64,000 bases of DNA from Cyanobium sp. E1_MAG_00006 (GCA_027488975.1 JAIYAQ010000002.1:38298-102297), one strand, 5' to 3'. Positions 10,429 to 20,600 are shown, counted from the first letter of the stretch. Translations and numbers: made by a program. Notes: generated from the sequence alone by a model not told the origin.

Positions 10429-11547
10429 TTACATCATGGTCTTAAGCAGTAATGAGCCTGCAAAGAAGGCGGTGTAGATGCTCAACAGCAGCAAGCCCTG
10501 ATACCAGGTCAGCTCGTCTCCTTCGGTTACCCAATGCACGGCTAAGGCCGTCGCCCCTAGGCAGGCCAGAGCTGGTGGCGGGAATGTGAGGTGGAGATAG
10601 CGTCCCGTCAGGGGAGCCAGGAGCACAAGCATGGGCAATACGAACAGCATCAGCTGCACGCTCGACTCAACGGTGCTGCTCATGGCCAGGCCCATGCGCC
10701 CCTGCCTGGCGGCACGGAAGGCTACCAGGGCCTCAGGGATTGCAGAAAACAGGGGTAGGAGCAACATCCCCACAAACAAGGGCGTGAAGCCACTCCCCAT
10801 CACCAGCTCCTCGAGGCCCTCCACCAGATGTTGGGAAACCCCTGCAATCGCCAGTGCCACCAGCAACAGTGCCAGTGCAATCGAAAGCATCGGGGCCTCG
10901 CTGGTGACGACAGCCTCCGCTTCATGACTGTCGTTCATGGCCAGGAACAAATGCCGGTGGGTGCCCAGTTGGTAGATGTAGGAGAGCAGATAGGAAGCCA
11001 AGACGACGACCGCAACAATGAGTGAGTAAATGGCGAAGAGATCCATCGCCTCGCCACCTTCTTTGATCGGATGCATCGAATCCCAGAAGAAAATCGATGG
11101 GACTGACATCAGAATCACGCTGATCAGCAGCTGGCGGGTGCTGAGGCCACGGCTGTGGTGATTCAGATCGACAAGCAGGGTTCTGCTGCCCGCCAACATC
11201 GTGCTGATGCCCAGCAACAGCAGGCTGTTGGTAATCACTGCTCCAGCGATGCTGACCACCACCAAGTCATAGAGGCCGCTTCTCAAGGCCGTTAGAGCGA
11301 TCACAAGCTCCAGCATGTTGCCTAGGGTGACGTTCAACAAACCGCCGAGTCGCTCGCCCACCTGGTGCACCAAGCGATCCACAAGTTCCGCTGTGATCTG
11401 GGCCAAAGGGATCAGGGCTAGGCCGCAGAGCAAGAAGTAAGGCAGTTTCAGGTTTGCTGCCGCACTGGGCGGCACCACGATTGCCAAGGCGCTCAACGCC
11501 AGCAATAACTTCCAACGCCCGGCCAGCAGTTCCCGCAGCAGGCTCAC
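10429..11547 (-). CDS. Ca2+/H+ exchanger (CaCA superfamily, CAX type)
   Basis: From GTG 11547 this is a 372-residue membrane protein with about ten or eleven helices. The two cation-binding repeats are visible: ERLGGLLNVTLGNMLELVIA near 71-90, and GMLLLPLFSAIPEALVA, with TVESSVQLMLF just after it, in the second half. Their acidic residues (Glu in NMLELV and AIPEAL) bind calcium in this family. GTG 11547 is chosen because an AGAGGG ribosome-binding sequence precedes it; the frame is open to 11697 without family-like sequence. It probably exports Ca2+ in exchange for protons. A 45-codon frame ends 2 bases upstream. Confidence 0.9.
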   Translation of the reverse strand: MSLLRELLAGRWKLLLALSALAIVVPPSAAANLKLPYFLLCGLALIPLAQITAELVDRLVHQVGERLGGLLNVTLGNMLELVIALTALRSGLYDLVVVSIAGAVITNSLLLLGISTMLAGSRTLLVDLNHHSRGLSTRQLLISVILMSVPSIFFWDSMHPIKEGGEAMDLFAIYSLIVAVVVLASYLLSYIYQLGTHRHLFLAMNDSHEAEAVVTSEAPMLSIALALLLVALAIAGVSQHLVEGLEELVMGSGFTPLFVGMLLLPLFSAIPEALVAFRAARQGRMGLAMSSTVESSVQLMLFVLPMLVLLAPLTGRYLHLTFPPPALACLGATALAVHWVTEGDELTWYQGLLLLSIYTAFFAGSLLLKTMM

Positions 11548-11549
11548 GA

Positions 11550-11687
11550 TCAACCCTCTGTTGGGCTCAGCATCGCAGCCTCGAAGCTCGCCACGTTGGT
11601 CTGCTCTCGGTAGCCCTGGAAGCACAGCAGCGCCGCGGTGCGACGCTCGGCTGTCTCGGCCTGGCACGCGTCGGTCAGGCACTCCAC
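11550..11687 (-). CDS. Small Cys-containing ORF (45 aa) just upstream of the Ca2+/H+ exchanger
   Basis: In the frame read from GTG 11687 the predicted peptide begins VECLTDACQAETAERR and contains LLCFQGYREQTNV. It has three cysteines and protein-like composition, unlike its alternative frames. Its TGA ends 2 bases before the exchanger start, so translation could be coupled. The frame opens at a stop near 11734, and no ATG is available. It may therefore be a true small gene with a GTG start or the tail of a truncated gene. No family is recognised. Confidence 0.4.
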   Translation of the reverse strand: MECLTDACQAETAERRTAALLCFQGYREQTNVASFEAAMLSPTEG

Positions 11688-11824
11688 CCGGTGCCACCCA
11701 AATGACCGCTTGGGGGTGGAAGCCCCCCTTTAAGTCGTGCCTTGGAGCGGCTTCCCGCCGGTGTCACCGCAGGGCGAGCGCAGCGCTTACGATCCGATCA
11801 CGTGGCGGGGTGGACGTGGGAAAG

Positions 11825-12337
11825 ATGAAGAGTTTCCGGCTGTACAGGCCCTCCAAAGAGCAGCAGGAGCAAGCGAAGGCCTCCGCTCCCGAACGCCGGC
11901 CGCGTCGAGCGTCTCTTGCTTCCAAGCAGCAGCCGGCTGACTCCGCTTCACAGCGCAAGCCCCGCCAGTCACCGCGGTTTTGTCTGCCCTTCGGGGCCTC
12001 GGCTCCGCGCGCGAGATTCCGGGCGGACAACAGCGCTGAGACGCCGGTGATCCAGGCTCATCTTTGGAATGTGAGCGATCACGGCAGTTGCCTCACCGTT
12101 CAAGGCCGCCTCTCCCTCGCCGCGCCGGTGTCTGGGCATCTGGAGTTCACCGAGCCTGCTGGCCGTGAGACCCGCCGGCTGCCAGCCGAACTGCGCTGGA
12201 CGAACATCCTCGGCGAGTCCAGCTTCTTCGGGCTGCGCTTCCTTGAGGGTCCGCTGCCGTCCGACACCTATCTGCGTGAGTTCATGCAGCAGTCTTGGAC
12301 CGATCAGATTCCCGGTTCCCGTCGATCCGTCGGCTGA
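11825..12337 (+). CDS. PilZ-domain protein (probable c-di-GMP receptor)
   Basis: This 170-residue protein has a basic, low-complexity N-terminus (about 1-60) rich in Arg, Lys, Gln and Ala, followed by a PilZ domain. The c-di-GMP binding signature RxxxR is present as RARFR (about 63-67), with NVSDHG further on for the (D/N)xSxxG motif. PilZ proteins act as second-messenger effectors, often on motility or polysaccharide export. The output here is unknown because no effector domain is attached. It begins a same-strand run with the YbjQ and lyase genes, spaced 22 and 11 bases apart. Confidence 0.78.
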   Translation: MKSFRLYRPSKEQQEQAKASAPERRPRRASLASKQQPADSASQRKPRQSPRFCLPFGASAPRARFRADNSAETPVIQAHLWNVSDHGSCLTVQGRLSLAAPVSGHLEFTEPAGRETRRLPAELRWTNILGESSFFGLRFLEGPLPSDTYLREFMQQSWTDQIPGSRRSVG

Positions 12338-12359
12338 GCCAGCGCCGCTCTGAATCGCC

Positions 12360-12710
12360 ATGGCGCGAATCTCTCTGCCCGTCACCACCACCTTTGAGCT
12401 GCCCGGCGCAAGGGTGGTCACCTGTCTGGGTGTCGTTCGCGGGATCGTTGTGCGCTCACCCACGCTGCTGCAGGGCTTTTTCGGCGGCCTCAAGACGATG
12501 ATCGGTGGTCGCATCGGCGCCTACACCGCCATGTGCGAGCAGACCCGGGAGCAGGCCTTCGAGGAGATGGTGGCCCATGCCCGCCAGCTCGGGGCCAACG
12601 CCATCGTTGGCATGCGCTACGACGGCTCGACCGTGGAAACCGGCTCCAGCGGTGCAACCGAAGTGCTCTGCTATGGCACCGCCGTGGTGGTGGAACCACT
12701 GGAGCCGTAG
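12360..12710 (+). CDS. YbjQ/UPF0145 family protein
   Basis: This 116-residue protein matches E. coli YbjQ along its length. The second half carries the family core: GGLKTMIGGRIGAYTAMC (about 42-59), then LGANAIVGMRYDGSTVE. YbjQ-like proteins form pentamers with a dodecin-like fold. Their role is not established, although some are annotated as heavy-metal-binding. The gene is 22 bases after the PilZ gene and 11 before the PLP enzyme. No membrane segment is present. Confidence 0.85.
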   Translation: MARISLPVTTTFELPGARVVTCLGVVRGIVVRSPTLLQGFFGGLKTMIGGRIGAYTAMCEQTREQAFEEMVAHARQLGANAIVGMRYDGSTVETGSSGATEVLCYGTAVVVEPLEP

Positions 12711-12721
12711 CGGCCATTGCC

Positions 12722-13951
12722 ATGACCCTGCGAGATCTCTGCCCGGCCCTGGCCAATAAGGCCTACTTCAACTACGGGGGGCAGGGACCGCTGCCGGATC
12801 CTGCCCTGGAGGCGATCATCGCCAGCTGGCGCACCATCCAGGAGCTGGGGCCCTTCAGCCTGGCCGTCTGGCCCTTCGTGGAACGGGAAACAACCCGGGT
12901 GCGCGATGCCCTGGCCGGCCTGTGCGGCGTGGCTCCCCATCGGCTGGCGCTCACGGAGAACGTCACCAGCGGCTGCGTTCTGCCCTTATGGGGCCTGCCG
13001 TGGCAGCAGGGCGATGTTCTGTTGATCAGCGACTGTGAGCATCCCGGCGTGGTGGCGGCCTGCCGGGAACTGGCACGTCGTGAACGACTGCAACTCGCCA
13101 CCCTGCCGGTGCAGCAGCTCTGCCGCTCCACGCCTGCGGCCCTGCTGCCGGATGCGGTGCTGGCCAGCCTGGACCAGCACCTCAGCGCTAACACCCGCCT
13201 GGTGGTGCTCTCCCATCTGCTCTGGAACACCGGTGCCGTGATGCCGATCAAGGCGGTGGCGGAGCGGCTGCGGGATCACCCCCGCCAGCCGTGGCTGCTG
13301 GTGGATGCGGCCCAGTCCATGGGCAGCATGCCGGTGGCTGAGGCTGCCGCTGCCGCCGACATCTATGCCTTCACCGGTCACAAGTGGTGCTGCGGGCCGG
13401 AGGGACTGGGCGGCGTGGCCCTGTCGGAGCGGTTGCTGGAGCAGGCCAGCCCGACCCTGATGGGCTGGCGCAGCCTGCGCCACGAGGCCGATGCCGGCAG
13501 CCCCTGGCACCGTGATGCCAGGCGCTTTGAGGTGGCCACCTCCTGCCTGCCTCTCTGCAGTGGCCTGGCCACATCGCTCGAACTGCTGGCCGCCGAGGGC
13601 AGCCCCGAGGCGCGACTGGCCGGGATCCGAGCCGCCAGCGGTCAGCTCTGGCAGGGCCTGCAGGCGATTGCCGGGATCCATACCGTTCTGAGCGAGCCGC
13701 CGACGGCGGGCCTGGTGAGCTTCGCGCTGCAGTCAGCGGAAAGCTCTGGCTTGGATGCTGGTTGCCCTCCCGGGTCCACTCCTGGCCAGGGTCTCACCGC
13801 GAAACACGCCGCTGTGGTGCGGCAACTGGGTGAGCGGAACATCTGGATTCGCCAGCTGGATGATCCCGAGAGCCTGCGGGCCTGCACCCACATCACCACG
13901 ACCAGCGCGGAGATCGATCAATTCCTGGCAGCGTTAACGGAGGCTGTGTAA
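12722..13951 (+). CDS. Class V aminotransferase-fold PLP enzyme, cysteine/cystine C-S-lyase type
   Basis: This 409-residue protein has the class V (NifS-like) fold. The PLP-binding lysine is in FTGHKWCCGPEGLGG (about 217-231), and Asp-Ala-Ala-Gln (VDAAQSMG, about 196-203) supports the cofactor ring. It opens with KAYFNYGGQGPLPDPAL, like the cystine C-S-lyase (C-DES) studied in Synechocystis rather than the IscS/SufS desulfurases. The likely reaction is cleavage of cystine or cysteine to pyruvate, ammonia and persulfide, possibly for iron-sulfur assembly. A cysteine desulfurase role is the alternative. ATG 12722 overlaps no upstream gene and fits the family start. Confidence 0.75.
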   Translation: MTLRDLCPALANKAYFNYGGQGPLPDPALEAIIASWRTIQELGPFSLAVWPFVERETTRVRDALAGLCGVAPHRLALTENVTSGCVLPLWGLPWQQGDVLLISDCEHPGVVAACRELARRERLQLATLPVQQLCRSTPAALLPDAVLASLDQHLSANTRLVVLSHLLWNTGAVMPIKAVAERLRDHPRQPWLLVDAAQSMGSMPVAEAAAAADIYAFTGHKWCCGPEGLGGVALSERLLEQASPTLMGWRSLRHEADAGSPWHRDARRFEVATSCLPLCSGLATSLELLAAEGSPEARLAGIRAASGQLWQGLQAIAGIHTVLSEPPTAGLVSFALQSAESSGLDAGCPPGSTPGQGLTAKHAAVVRQLGERNIWIRQLDDPESLRACTHITTTSAEIDQFLAALTEAV

Positions 13952-13992
13952 GACCCCGTGCCGGTTGTGGGCCATGAACAGGGAGAAAACTT

Positions 13993-14454
13993 GTGCAAAT
14001 CGAACCCAGCGGATCTGCCGCAGTGAAGCTGAAGCAGATGCTGCGATTCGCATCGATGCGACATCAACACAACCTGCTTCTGGCTGCCTGTGCGGCAGGC
14101 CTGAGTTGTTCACTGGCCGTGGCTGATCCGATGATGGCACCGCCAGCCGAGGCCATGCCGCTGCTGGCTCAGGCCGCCGTGGAGAAGGCCTCGCCTTTTG
14201 CCTCGGCCAAGGATGAAACTGGCGCCGGAGCTGCTGTTGAATCGCCGGTCGGAGCCCTGAAGGAGCTTGCCGGCACGAAGGCGAAGGGCACCAAAAAGAA
14301 CTCTCCCTTCGCTGCCGCCAAGGAGAGTGATGATGTAACCCACGATGACCTCAAGGTCGATCGATCCAGGCTGTGGTGGTTGTTGCTGCCCGTGGGGCTG
14401 GCGGCGATCAGCTACGGCGCCCTGAAGAGTCAGGAGGGAGAAGGCGAGGCCTGA
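13993..14454 (+). CDS. Uncharacterised exported or membrane-anchored protein
   Basis: No family is recognised. The GTG start at 13993 is supported by GGGAG seven bases upstream and gives 153 residues. A signal-like hydrophobic segment (HNLLLAACAAGLSCSLAVA) lies at about residues 26-44. The middle has two SPFA(S/A)AK repeats at about 66-72 and 103-109. A C-terminal membrane helix (LWWLLLPVGLAAISYGAL) ends near residue 146. It follows the PLP enzyme by 41 bases on the same strand. A membrane-tethered small protein is the best description. Confidence 0.6.
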   Translation: MQIEPSGSAAVKLKQMLRFASMRHQHNLLLAACAAGLSCSLAVADPMMAPPAEAMPLLAQAAVEKASPFASAKDETGAGAAVESPVGALKELAGTKAKGTKKNSPFAAAKESDDVTHDDLKVDRSRLWWLLLPVGLAAISYGALKSQEGEGEA

Positions 14455-14484
14455 TCCCACTTGCTCTGGGCAGGCGCCTGAGGC

Positions 14485-15222
14485 TCACTCCCGGCCGTCG
14501 AGCAGCTGGCGCTGAACCCAGCCGGCCAGCAGAGCGCCCACGATCGGGGCGAGCCAGAACAGCCAGAGCTGTCCAACGGCATCACCACCCACCCACAGCG
14601 CCACACCGGTGCTGCGGGCTGGGTTCACGGAGGTGTTGGTCACGGGGATGCTGATCAGGTGGATCAGCGTCAGCGACAGGCCGACAGGCACACCGGCGAA
14701 GCCCAGCGGCGCCTTCTTATGGGTAGAGCCCAGGATCACCAGCAGGAAGATGAAGGTGAGCACCACCTCGATCACCAGGGCTGAGACCAGGCCGTAGCCG
14801 CCGGGGGAGTGGGCACCGAAGCCGTTGGTGGCCAGAGGGTTGGAGCCCGAAAGCTCAAAGCCGGCCCGACCCGAGGCGATGCCGTAGATGAGGCCGCCCG
14901 CGATCACGGCGCCAAGCACCTGAGCCACGATGTAGGGGAGCAGTTCGGAGCCGCGGAAGCGGCCGCTGGCCCAGAGGCCGAAGCTCACGGCCGGGTTGAT
15001 GTGGCAGCCGGACACGTGGCCGATGGTGTAGGCCATCACCAGCAGGGTGAGACCGAAGGCCAGAGACACACCCAGGAAGCCCAGGCCCAGAGGATTGCTT
15101 TCCGCCTGGGCATAGGGGAAGACGGCGGCGAGAACGGCGCTGCCGCAGCCACCAAACACAAGCACGAAGGTGCCGATCAACTCGGCCAGAAACTTTCTAG
15201 ACAGGGGCTGGGACTGGGACAT
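14485..15222 (-). CDS. aqpZ: Aquaporin Z (water channel)
   Basis: This 245-residue protein has six helices and the two NPA half-helices (NPAVSFG near residue 77, NPARSTG near 202). The selectivity-filter residues for water (Phe in FGLTLL, His in LIHLIS, Thr in NTSVNPARS, and Arg) match AqpZ, not the glycerol facilitator GlpF. It acts as a tetramer in the plasma membrane for osmotic water flow. The gene converges with the upstream exported protein, 30 bases apart, and no operon partner is visible. Confidence 0.95.
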   Translation of the reverse strand: MSQSQPLSRKFLAELIGTFVLVFGGCGSAVLAAVFPYAQAESNPLGLGFLGVSLAFGLTLLVMAYTIGHVSGCHINPAVSFGLWASGRFRGSELLPYIVAQVLGAVIAGGLIYGIASGRAGFELSGSNPLATNGFGAHSPGGYGLVSALVIEVVLTFIFLLVILGSTHKKAPLGFAGVPVGLSLTLIHLISIPVTNTSVNPARSTGVALWVGGDAVGQLWLFWLAPIVGALLAGWVQRQLLDGRE

Positions 15223-15339
15223 TGCCCGTCGTACACGAATGCGCCGTTGGAAATTACGGGACGATCGGCTCCAGATCAGGCCGTGATGGTCTGTTCGTGC
15301 ATCGGTTGGCGCCCCGGCGCCGGCTGAGGGACCTGCCGC

Positions 15340-16875
15340 TCAGCAGGGCCTTGCCCTGAGGGCCTTTTCGGCTTCCTCACGATCATCGAAGTGGATCTTG
15401 CTGGTGCCCAGGATCTGGTAGTCCTCATGGCCCTTGCCGGCGATCAGCACCAGATCACCCGCCGCGGCGCCGGCGATGGCGCTGGCGATGGCCGTGGCCC
15501 GGTCCGCTTCCACCTGCAGGGCCGTGCCGGCGGGAATCCCGGCCACCACGTCGTCCAGGATCCGCTGGGGGTCCTCGGTGCGGGGATTGTCGGACGTCAC
15601 CACCAGCTGATCCGCCAGCCGGGCGGCGATGGCGCCCATCTGCGGCCGTTTGCTGCGATCGCGGTCGCCGCCGCAGCCGAACACGCAGATCAGCCGTCCG
15701 CTGGTGAACGGGCGACAGGCGTTGAGCGCACTCTCCAGGCCATCGGGTGTGTGGGCGTAATCCACCAGCACCGCCGGCAGCTTGCCCTCGCCGCACTCCA
15801 GCCGCGCCACGGCCACCCGCTCCATCCGGCCCGGCACACCACGGAAATCCGCCAGAGCCTCCAGCAACGGCTGCAGCGGCAGCCCCTGCTGCAGCAGAGC
15901 GCCCACCGCCTGCAGCTGGTTCATCAGGTTGAAGCGACCCAGCAGAGGTGAGCGGAACGCACCCCGGCCCAGCGGGCTCACCAGCAGGCCACGCACGCCA
16001 TCGGCACTGAACTGCAGCTCCTCCATGCGAAGCTCGGCTGCGCTGCCGGGCTCGAGGCTGCAGCGCCAGCAACCTGCCCCCAGTCGTTCCGCCAGTTTGC
16101 GGCCCCAGGCGTCGTCCACATTGATCACCGCCCGCGGACCCTCGGCCGGTTCCAGCTCCAGCAGGGGAGGCTGGAACAGGAGAGCCTTGGCCTCGAAGTA
16201 GGCCTGCATCGACGGGTGGTAGTCGAGGTGGTCCTGGGTGAGGTTGGTGAACACGGCGCCGGCGAACCGGCAGCCGCTGATGCGCTGCTGATCGAGGGCG
16301 TGCGAGCTCACCTCCATCGCCCCGATGCGGGCGCCGGCCTCCACGGCCTGGGCCAGCTGGCCCTGCAGCACATCGGCAAAGGCGGTGGTGTGCTGGGCCG
16401 TCACGCTCTGACCGGGCCAGCGGTTCATCAGGGTGCCGAACAGGGCGGTGGGCTGGCCGCAGCTGCAGGCCAGGTGCTCAAGCAGATGGGTGGTGGTGGT
16501 CTTGCCGTTGGTTCCGGTCACACCGATCAGCTTCAGGCGCTGGCTTGGGTCCTGCCAGAACGCCGCTGCCAGCAGGCCGGCCCAGCGCGACACCGGCTCG
16601 GGCACCACCAGCACAGGGTCGCCGTCGGCGGGGGGGCGAGCCTCGGCGGCGCCACGGCCGATCACCGCAGCCACGGCACCGGCCTGCAGGGCCTCCGGCC
16701 AGAAGCGCCCACCATCCACGGAGGTGCCGGGCAGGCCCACGAACAGGGTGCCGTGCCCCACCCGGCGCGAATCGCAGCTGACCCCGCTTACCTCGGCATT
16801 GGCCAGGCCGGGGGGCACGCCCAGTCCGGTCTGACGCAGCAGGGGATGCAGCCGTTGGGTCATGGATGCCGGCAT
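15340..16875 (-). CDS. murE: UDP-N-acetylmuramoyl-tripeptide synthetase MurE
   Basis: This enzyme adds the third amino acid to the peptidoglycan precursor UDP-MurNAc-L-Ala-D-Glu. It has the Mur ligase ATP loop [18 protein letters not shown] (about 119-136), a central ligase domain and a C-terminal domain. The motif DNPRTEDP (about 411-418) specifies meso-diaminopimelate over lysine. From ATG 16875 it has 511 residues; ATG 16863 (MTQRLHPLL) is equally possible. It is the last gene of a tight yidD-glutaredoxin-murE set, 20 bases after the glutaredoxin-like gene. Confidence 0.96.
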   Translation of the reverse strand: MPASMTQRLHPLLRQTGLGVPPGLANAEVSGVSCDSRRVGHGTLFVGLPGTSVDGGRFWPEALQAGAVAAVIGRGAAEARPPADGDPVLVVPEPVSRWAGLLAAAFWQDPSQRLKLIGVTGTNGKTTTTHLLEHLACSCGQPTALFGTLMNRWPGQSVTAQHTTAFADVLQGQLAQAVEAGARIGAMEVSSHALDQQRISGCRFAGAVFTNLTQDHLDYHPSMQAYFEAKALLFQPPLLELEPAEGPRAVINVDDAWGRKLAERLGAGCWRCSLEPGSAAELRMEELQFSADGVRGLLVSPLGRGAFRSPLLGRFNLMNQLQAVGALLQQGLPLQPLLEALADFRGVPGRMERVAVARLECGEGKLPAVLVDYAHTPDGLESALNACRPFTSGRLICVFGCGGDRDRSKRPQMGAIAARLADQLVVTSDNPRTEDPQRILDDVVAGIPAGTALQVEADRATAIASAIAGAAAGDLVLIAGKGHEDYQILGTSKIHFDDREEAEKALRARPC

Positions 16876-16895
16876 CAGGGGGCAACGGGCCAGTT

Positions 16896-17222
16896 CTAGG
16901 CGGATGTGGCCGGGAAAACGTCGCCGCGGTCACCAGTCCCGTGAGCCTCAGCCAAAACCCCCTGATCTTGGAGCCAGCGGCGCAGAGCCTGGGCGCTCAG
17001 CCGCGGGGACGGCCGCGGCAGTTCCCGCTCGCCGGCCTCGCTCGGCAGCAGCAGCACCGGCACCTCCAGGCCGTAGCGGGCCTGCAACACGGCATCGCCA
17101 TCCACATCCCGCAGCTCCAGCGGGATCTGCAGCAACCGCAGCTTCTCCTCCAGCCCCTCGCAGAGGCAGCAGCCCCGGCGGGTGAGCAGCACGAGGGCGG
17201 CCGTGGCGGAATCACTGGGCAT
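16896..17222 (-). CDS. Glutaredoxin-like (DUF836) thiol protein
   Basis: This 108-residue protein has a thioredoxin-fold start with the dithiol [12 protein letters not shown] (Cys at about 18 and 21) and a cis-proline segment LEVPVLLLP. It matches the small glutaredoxin-like DUF836 family, expected to reduce disulfides or handle glutathione. The partner is unknown. ATG 17222 lies one base after the yidD stop codon, so the two are probably translated together. murE follows in the same direction. Confidence 0.8.
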   Translation of the reverse strand: MPSDSATAALVLLTRRGCCLCEGLEEKLRLLQIPLELRDVDGDAVLQARYGLEVPVLLLPSEAGERELPRPSPRLSAQALRRWLQDQGVLAEAHGTGDRGDVFPATSA

Positions 17223-17223
17223 G

Positions 17224-17463
17224 TCAGTCCGGCACGGGGTCGCAGCCGCAGGGGGTGAACGGGTGGCAGCGCAGCAGCCTGCGGGCCGTGAGCCAGCTGC
17301 CGCGCCAGGGGCCATGGCGTTCGATCGCCTCCAGCCCGTAGGCGCTGCAGCTGGGGATGAAGCGGCAGCGGGGTGGCCCCAGCAGCGGCGAGATCCAGCT
17401 GCGGTAGGCGGTGATCAGGGCGAGCAGCAACCCTTGCAGCAGGCGATTCATCGGGGCGCGCAC
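17224..17463 (-). CDS. yidD: Membrane protein insertion efficiency factor YidD
   Basis: This short 79-residue protein carries the YidD core: [32 protein letters not shown] and [16 protein letters not shown]. It has an N-terminal amphipathic helix and conserved cysteines. YidD helps the YidC/Sec insertion route at the inner membrane. In many bacteria it sits near rnpA and yidC; here it is instead upstream of the glutaredoxin-like gene and murE, facing away from rpsD. Confidence 0.95.
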   Translation of the reverse strand: MRAPMNRLLQGLLLALITAYRSWISPLLGPPRCRFIPSCSAYGLEAIERHGPWRGSWLTARRLLRCHPFTPCGCDPVPD

Positions 17464-17569
17464 CGGGCGATAGGATTGCCGGCTGGCATGGTCTCAGCCA
17501 GCGCTGCAGGGGATTTCCTCCCATGCTCGCAGGCCGCTCCAGCCTGGATCAACCTGAACACCGTTCTCC

Positions 17570-18178
17570 ATGTCTCGCTACCGCGGCCCTCGTCTGAGGA
17601 TCACGCGGCGCTTGGGAGACCTTCCCGGTCTCACCCGTAAGTCCGCCAAGCGGTCTTATCCCCCCGGTCAGCACGGCCAAGCCCGTCGCAAGCGCTCCGA
17701 ATACGCCATCCGCCTCGAAGAGAAGCAGAAGCTTCGCTTCAACTACGGCATTTCCGAACGTCAGCTGGTTCGCTACGTGAAGAAAGCCCGTGCCCAGGAG
17801 GGTTCCACTGGAACCAACCTGCTGAAACTGCTCGAGAACCGTCTCGACAACGTCTGCTTCCGCCTTGGCTTCGGCCCCACCGTTCCCGGTGCCCGTCAGC
17901 TGGTGAACCATGGCCACGTGACCGTGAACGGCCGCGTCGTGGACATCCCCAGCTACCAGTGCAAGGCCGGCGATGTGGTCGCCATCCGTGAGCGCAAGCA
18001 GAGCAAGAAACTGGCTGAAACCAACCTGGAATTCCCAGGCCTGGCCAATATCCCCCCCCACCTCGAGCTCGACAAGAACAAGCAGGTCGCCAAGGTGATC
18101 AGCAAGTGCGAGCGCGAGTGGGTCGCCCTTGAGATCAACGAACTGCTGGTGGTGGAGTTCTACTCCCGCAAAGTCTGA
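17570..18178 (+). CDS. rpsD: 30S ribosomal protein S4
   Basis: This 202-residue protein is S4. It opens [16 protein letters not shown] and has the S4 RNA-binding domain from about residue 92 ([21 protein letters not shown]). S4 starts assembly of the small ribosomal subunit by binding 16S rRNA. The zinc-ligand cysteines of some S4 proteins are absent (C-minus type), as is usual in cyanobacteria. It stands alone, diverging from yidD, and is followed by a strong intrinsic terminator. Confidence 0.98.
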   Translation: MSRYRGPRLRITRRLGDLPGLTRKSAKRSYPPGQHGQARRKRSEYAIRLEEKQKLRFNYGISERQLVRYVKKARAQEGSTGTNLLKLLENRLDNVCFRLGFGPTVPGARQLVNHGHVTVNGRVVDIPSYQCKAGDVVAIRERKQSKKLAETNLEFPGLANIPPHLELDKNKQVAKVISKCEREWVALEINELLVVEFYSRKV

Positions 18179-18203
18179 TCACGGCTGGGTTGCTCGTTGC
18201 CCC

Positions 18204-18234
18204 AAAGCCCGGCCTCCATGGCCGGGCTTTTTTT
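18204..18234. terminator. Intrinsic terminator between rpsD and trpC (probably bidirectional)
   Basis: An 8-bp stem GCCCGGCC / GGCCGGGC with a 5-base loop is followed by seven T on the plus strand. Three A precede it, so it can also act weakly on the minus strand. It ends the rpsD transcript and lies 33 bases from the convergent trpC stop. Confidence 0.93.
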
Positions 18235-18267
18235 GTGGGATGTTGCGGCTCCACAAGCCGCCTCCCT

Positions 18268-19152
18268 TCAGCCGTTGATCAGGGTTTCGATCGCCGCGGT
18301 GATGTCGGCCTGACGCATCAGCGATTCGCCCACCAGCACCGCATCAGCGCCAGCGCTCTGCACACGGTCGAGATCGTCGCGCGTGAACAGGCCCGATTCG
18401 CTCACCAGCAGGCAGCCCCTGGCGCGGATCTGCTCGCCGTAGCGTTCGGTGAGCTGCTCCGTGGTGGCCAGATCGGTGTGGAAGGTGGCGAGGTCGCGGT
18501 TGTTGATGCCGATCAGCTGCACGCCCTCGAGGGCCAGCACCCGCTCCAGTTCGGCGGCGTCATGCACCTCCACCAGCACCGCCAGCCCCAGGCTGCGGGC
18601 CACCTTGAGCAGGTAGGCCATGTCCACATCGGTGAGGATCGCGGCGATCAGCAGGGCGGCATCGGCGCCGGCGGCGCGGGCCTGATACAGCTGATAAGGG
18701 CTGAGGACGAAGTCCTTGCACAGCAGCGGCAGCTCCACCACCTGGCGCACCTGCACCAGCGCCTCAAACCCACCCTGGAAGAACTGTTTGTCGGTGAGTA
18801 CCGACAGGCAGCTGGCGCCGCCGGCGGCGTAGCCACGGGCGATGGCCTCGGGATCGAAGTCTTCCCGGATCACGCCCTTGCTGGGGCTGGCCTTCTTGAT
18901 CTCGGCGATCACCGCCGGTTTGCGGCAGGAGGCCTTGAGGGCCGCCACGAAATCGCGCGGCGGGGGCAGCTCGGCCACCTGCTTCTTGAGCTGCTCGAGG
19001 CTGACGCGATCGCGGGCCACCGTGATCTCGCGGTCCTTGGCCCAGACGATCGCCTCGAGGATGTTGCGGGGTTCGCTGTCCTCGTGGGGGATGGCGTACT
19101 CGAGGTGCGCCACCTTCACTTTCGGATTGGGCGGCCGACGGCGGATTTCCAT
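18268..19152 (-). CDS. trpC: Indole-3-glycerol phosphate synthase
   Basis: This enzyme closes the indole ring in tryptophan synthesis. It is a beta/alpha barrel with catalytic lysines in [11 protein letters not shown] (about 86-96) and LCKDFVL (about 144-150), and the phosphate-binding end ([18 protein letters not shown]). ATG 19152 gives the usual cyanobacterial start [10 protein letters not shown]; a TTG three codons upstream overlaps the lpdA stop and is less likely. It lies 5 bases after lpdA on the same strand, probably cotranscribed. Confidence 0.96.
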   Translation of the reverse strand: MEIRRRPPNPKVKVAHLEYAIPHEDSEPRNILEAIVWAKDREITVARDRVSLEQLKKQVAELPPPRDFVAALKASCRKPAVIAEIKKASPSKGVIREDFDPEAIARGYAAGGASCLSVLTDKQFFQGGFEALVQVRQVVELPLLCKDFVLSPYQLYQARAAGADAALLIAAILTDVDMAYLLKVARSLGLAVLVEVHDAAELERVLALEGVQLIGINNRDLATFHTDLATTEQLTERYGEQIRARGCLLVSESGLFTRDDLDRVQSAGADAVLVGESLMRQADITAAIETLING

Positions 19153-19157
19153 GGTGC

Positions 19158-20600
19158 TCAACCTGCCACCGCCATGGCGGCCTGCTTGTAGGCCACTTCC
19201 ACCACTTCGCTGAGGGTGGGGTGGGTGTGCACCTCGTTGGCCAGCTGCTTCACGCTCTGGCGGCGGGCCACGGCGTTGGCGATCTCCTGGATCAGGTCGG
19301 CCGCGTGCAATCCATAGATGTGGGCGCCGAGCACTTCGCCGCTGGCCTTGTTGAACAGCAGCTTCATCAGGCCGTCGCTCTCCAGCTCCGCCAGGGCCTT
19401 GGAGTTGGCCTTGAAGTAGCTGCGCACCAGACCCAGCTCGAATCCGTCCTTCGCCGCCAGCTCCTTGGCATCGGCTTCGCTCAGGCCCACCGAGCTGATT
19501 TCAGGGTGGGTGAAGGTGGCCGCAGGGATCGAGCGGTAGTCGATCGTGCGCGGGTGGCCGAGGATGTTGTCCACCGCCACGGTGCCCTGGGCGGCGGCGG
19601 TGTGGGCCAGCATCATCTTGCCGGTCACGTCGCCCACGGCCCACAGGTGCGGCACGGGGGCACCATTCACCAGCACGCGCAGCTGATCATCCACGGGGAT
19701 GAAGCCGCGGTTGGTCTCGATGCCGCAGGCTTCCAGGTTCAGCCCCTTGCTGCTCGGCACCCGGCCGGTGGCCACCAGCACCGCATCCACCTCCAGGGTT
19801 TCCACCGGCTCGCGGGTCTGCATGTCCACCAGTTCGATCTGGACCGGGGCACCCGGCTTGATCGATTTCGCCAGAACGCCGGAGCGGGCGTCGATCTCGC
19901 GCCCCTCGATCAGGTTGCGGGCGGCGATCTTGGCGATGTCGGGATCGAAGGTGGGCATCACCCGATCCAGGGCCTCGATCATCGTGACTTCGCAGCCCAG
20001 AGCGGTGTACACATCGGCAAATTCCAGGCCGATGTAGCCGCTGCCGATGATCGCGAGCCAGCGCGGCAGCCACTCCAGGCTGACGGCCTCGTCGCTGGTG
20101 AACACGGTGCGGCCGTCCGTTTCGATGCCGGGGGGCACAAACGGATCGGAACCGGTGGCGATGATCACGTCGCGGCCGCTGAGCACGCGGTCGACGCCGT
20201 TGATCTCACGCACACCCACCTTCTGGGGCCCCTCCAGCCGGCCCGTGCCGCGGATGATCGTGACGCCGGCGCGCTCGAGCGTTTTGGTGAGGTTGGCGCG
20301 GATCGTGGCCACCAGCTGATTGGCGTGATCGGCGATTTTCTGGCGCTCGAAGCGCACCGGGGCCGCATGGATGCCGAAGCCCTTGAGGTGTTCAACGTTG
20401 GCCAGTTCGCGCACCCGGCCGCTGGCGGCCAGCAGCGCCTTGGAGGGCACGCAGCCGCGGTTCACGCAGGTGCCGCCCATGTCGCGGCTTTCGATGATCG
20501 CCGTGCGCAGGCCGTGGTCGGCGGCGTGCTTGGCCGCATCGAAGCCGCCGTAGCCGGCGCCGATGACGATCACATCGAAATCGAAGCTGCCCTCGCTCAC
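19158..20600 (-). CDS. lpdA: Dihydrolipoamide dehydrogenase (E3)
   Basis: This 480-residue flavoenzyme reoxidises lipoamide in 2-oxoacid dehydrogenase and glycine cleavage complexes. It has the FAD loop [15 protein letters not shown] (about 12-26), the redox disulfide [15 protein letters not shown] (about 42-56), the NAD loop [12 protein letters not shown], and the C-terminal catalytic dyad HTHPTLSE. The dimerisation domain is complete. The E1 and E2 subunits are not in the window. trpC follows 5 bases downstream. Confidence 0.97.
   Translation of the reverse strand: MSEGSFDFDVIVIGAGYGGFDAAKHAADHGLRTAIIESRDMGGTCVNRGCVPSKALLAASGRVRELANVEHLKGFGIHAAPVRFERQKIADHANQLVATIRANLTKTLERAGVTIIRGTGRLEGPQKVGVREINGVDRVLSGRDVIIATGSDPFVPPGIETDGRTVFTSDEAVSLEWLPRWLAIIGSGYIGLEFADVYTALGCEVTMIEALDRVMPTFDPDIAKIAARNLIEGREIDARSGVLAKSIKPGAPVQIELVDMQTREPVETLEVDAVLVATGRVPSSKGLNLEACGIETNRGFIPVDDQLRVLVNGAPVPHLWAVGDVTGKMMLAHTAAAQGTVAVDNILGHPRTIDYRSIPAATFTHPEISSVGLSEADAKELAAKDGFELGLVRSYFKANSKALAELESDGLMKLLFNKASGEVLGAHIYGLHAADLIQEIANAVARRQSVKQLANEVHTHPTLSEVVEVAYKQAAMAVAG

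Noticed and set aside
11701..11740. GGGGG...CCCCCC hairpin as a terminator
   Set aside because: The stem is good but neither strand has a proper T tract, and no gene ends at it.
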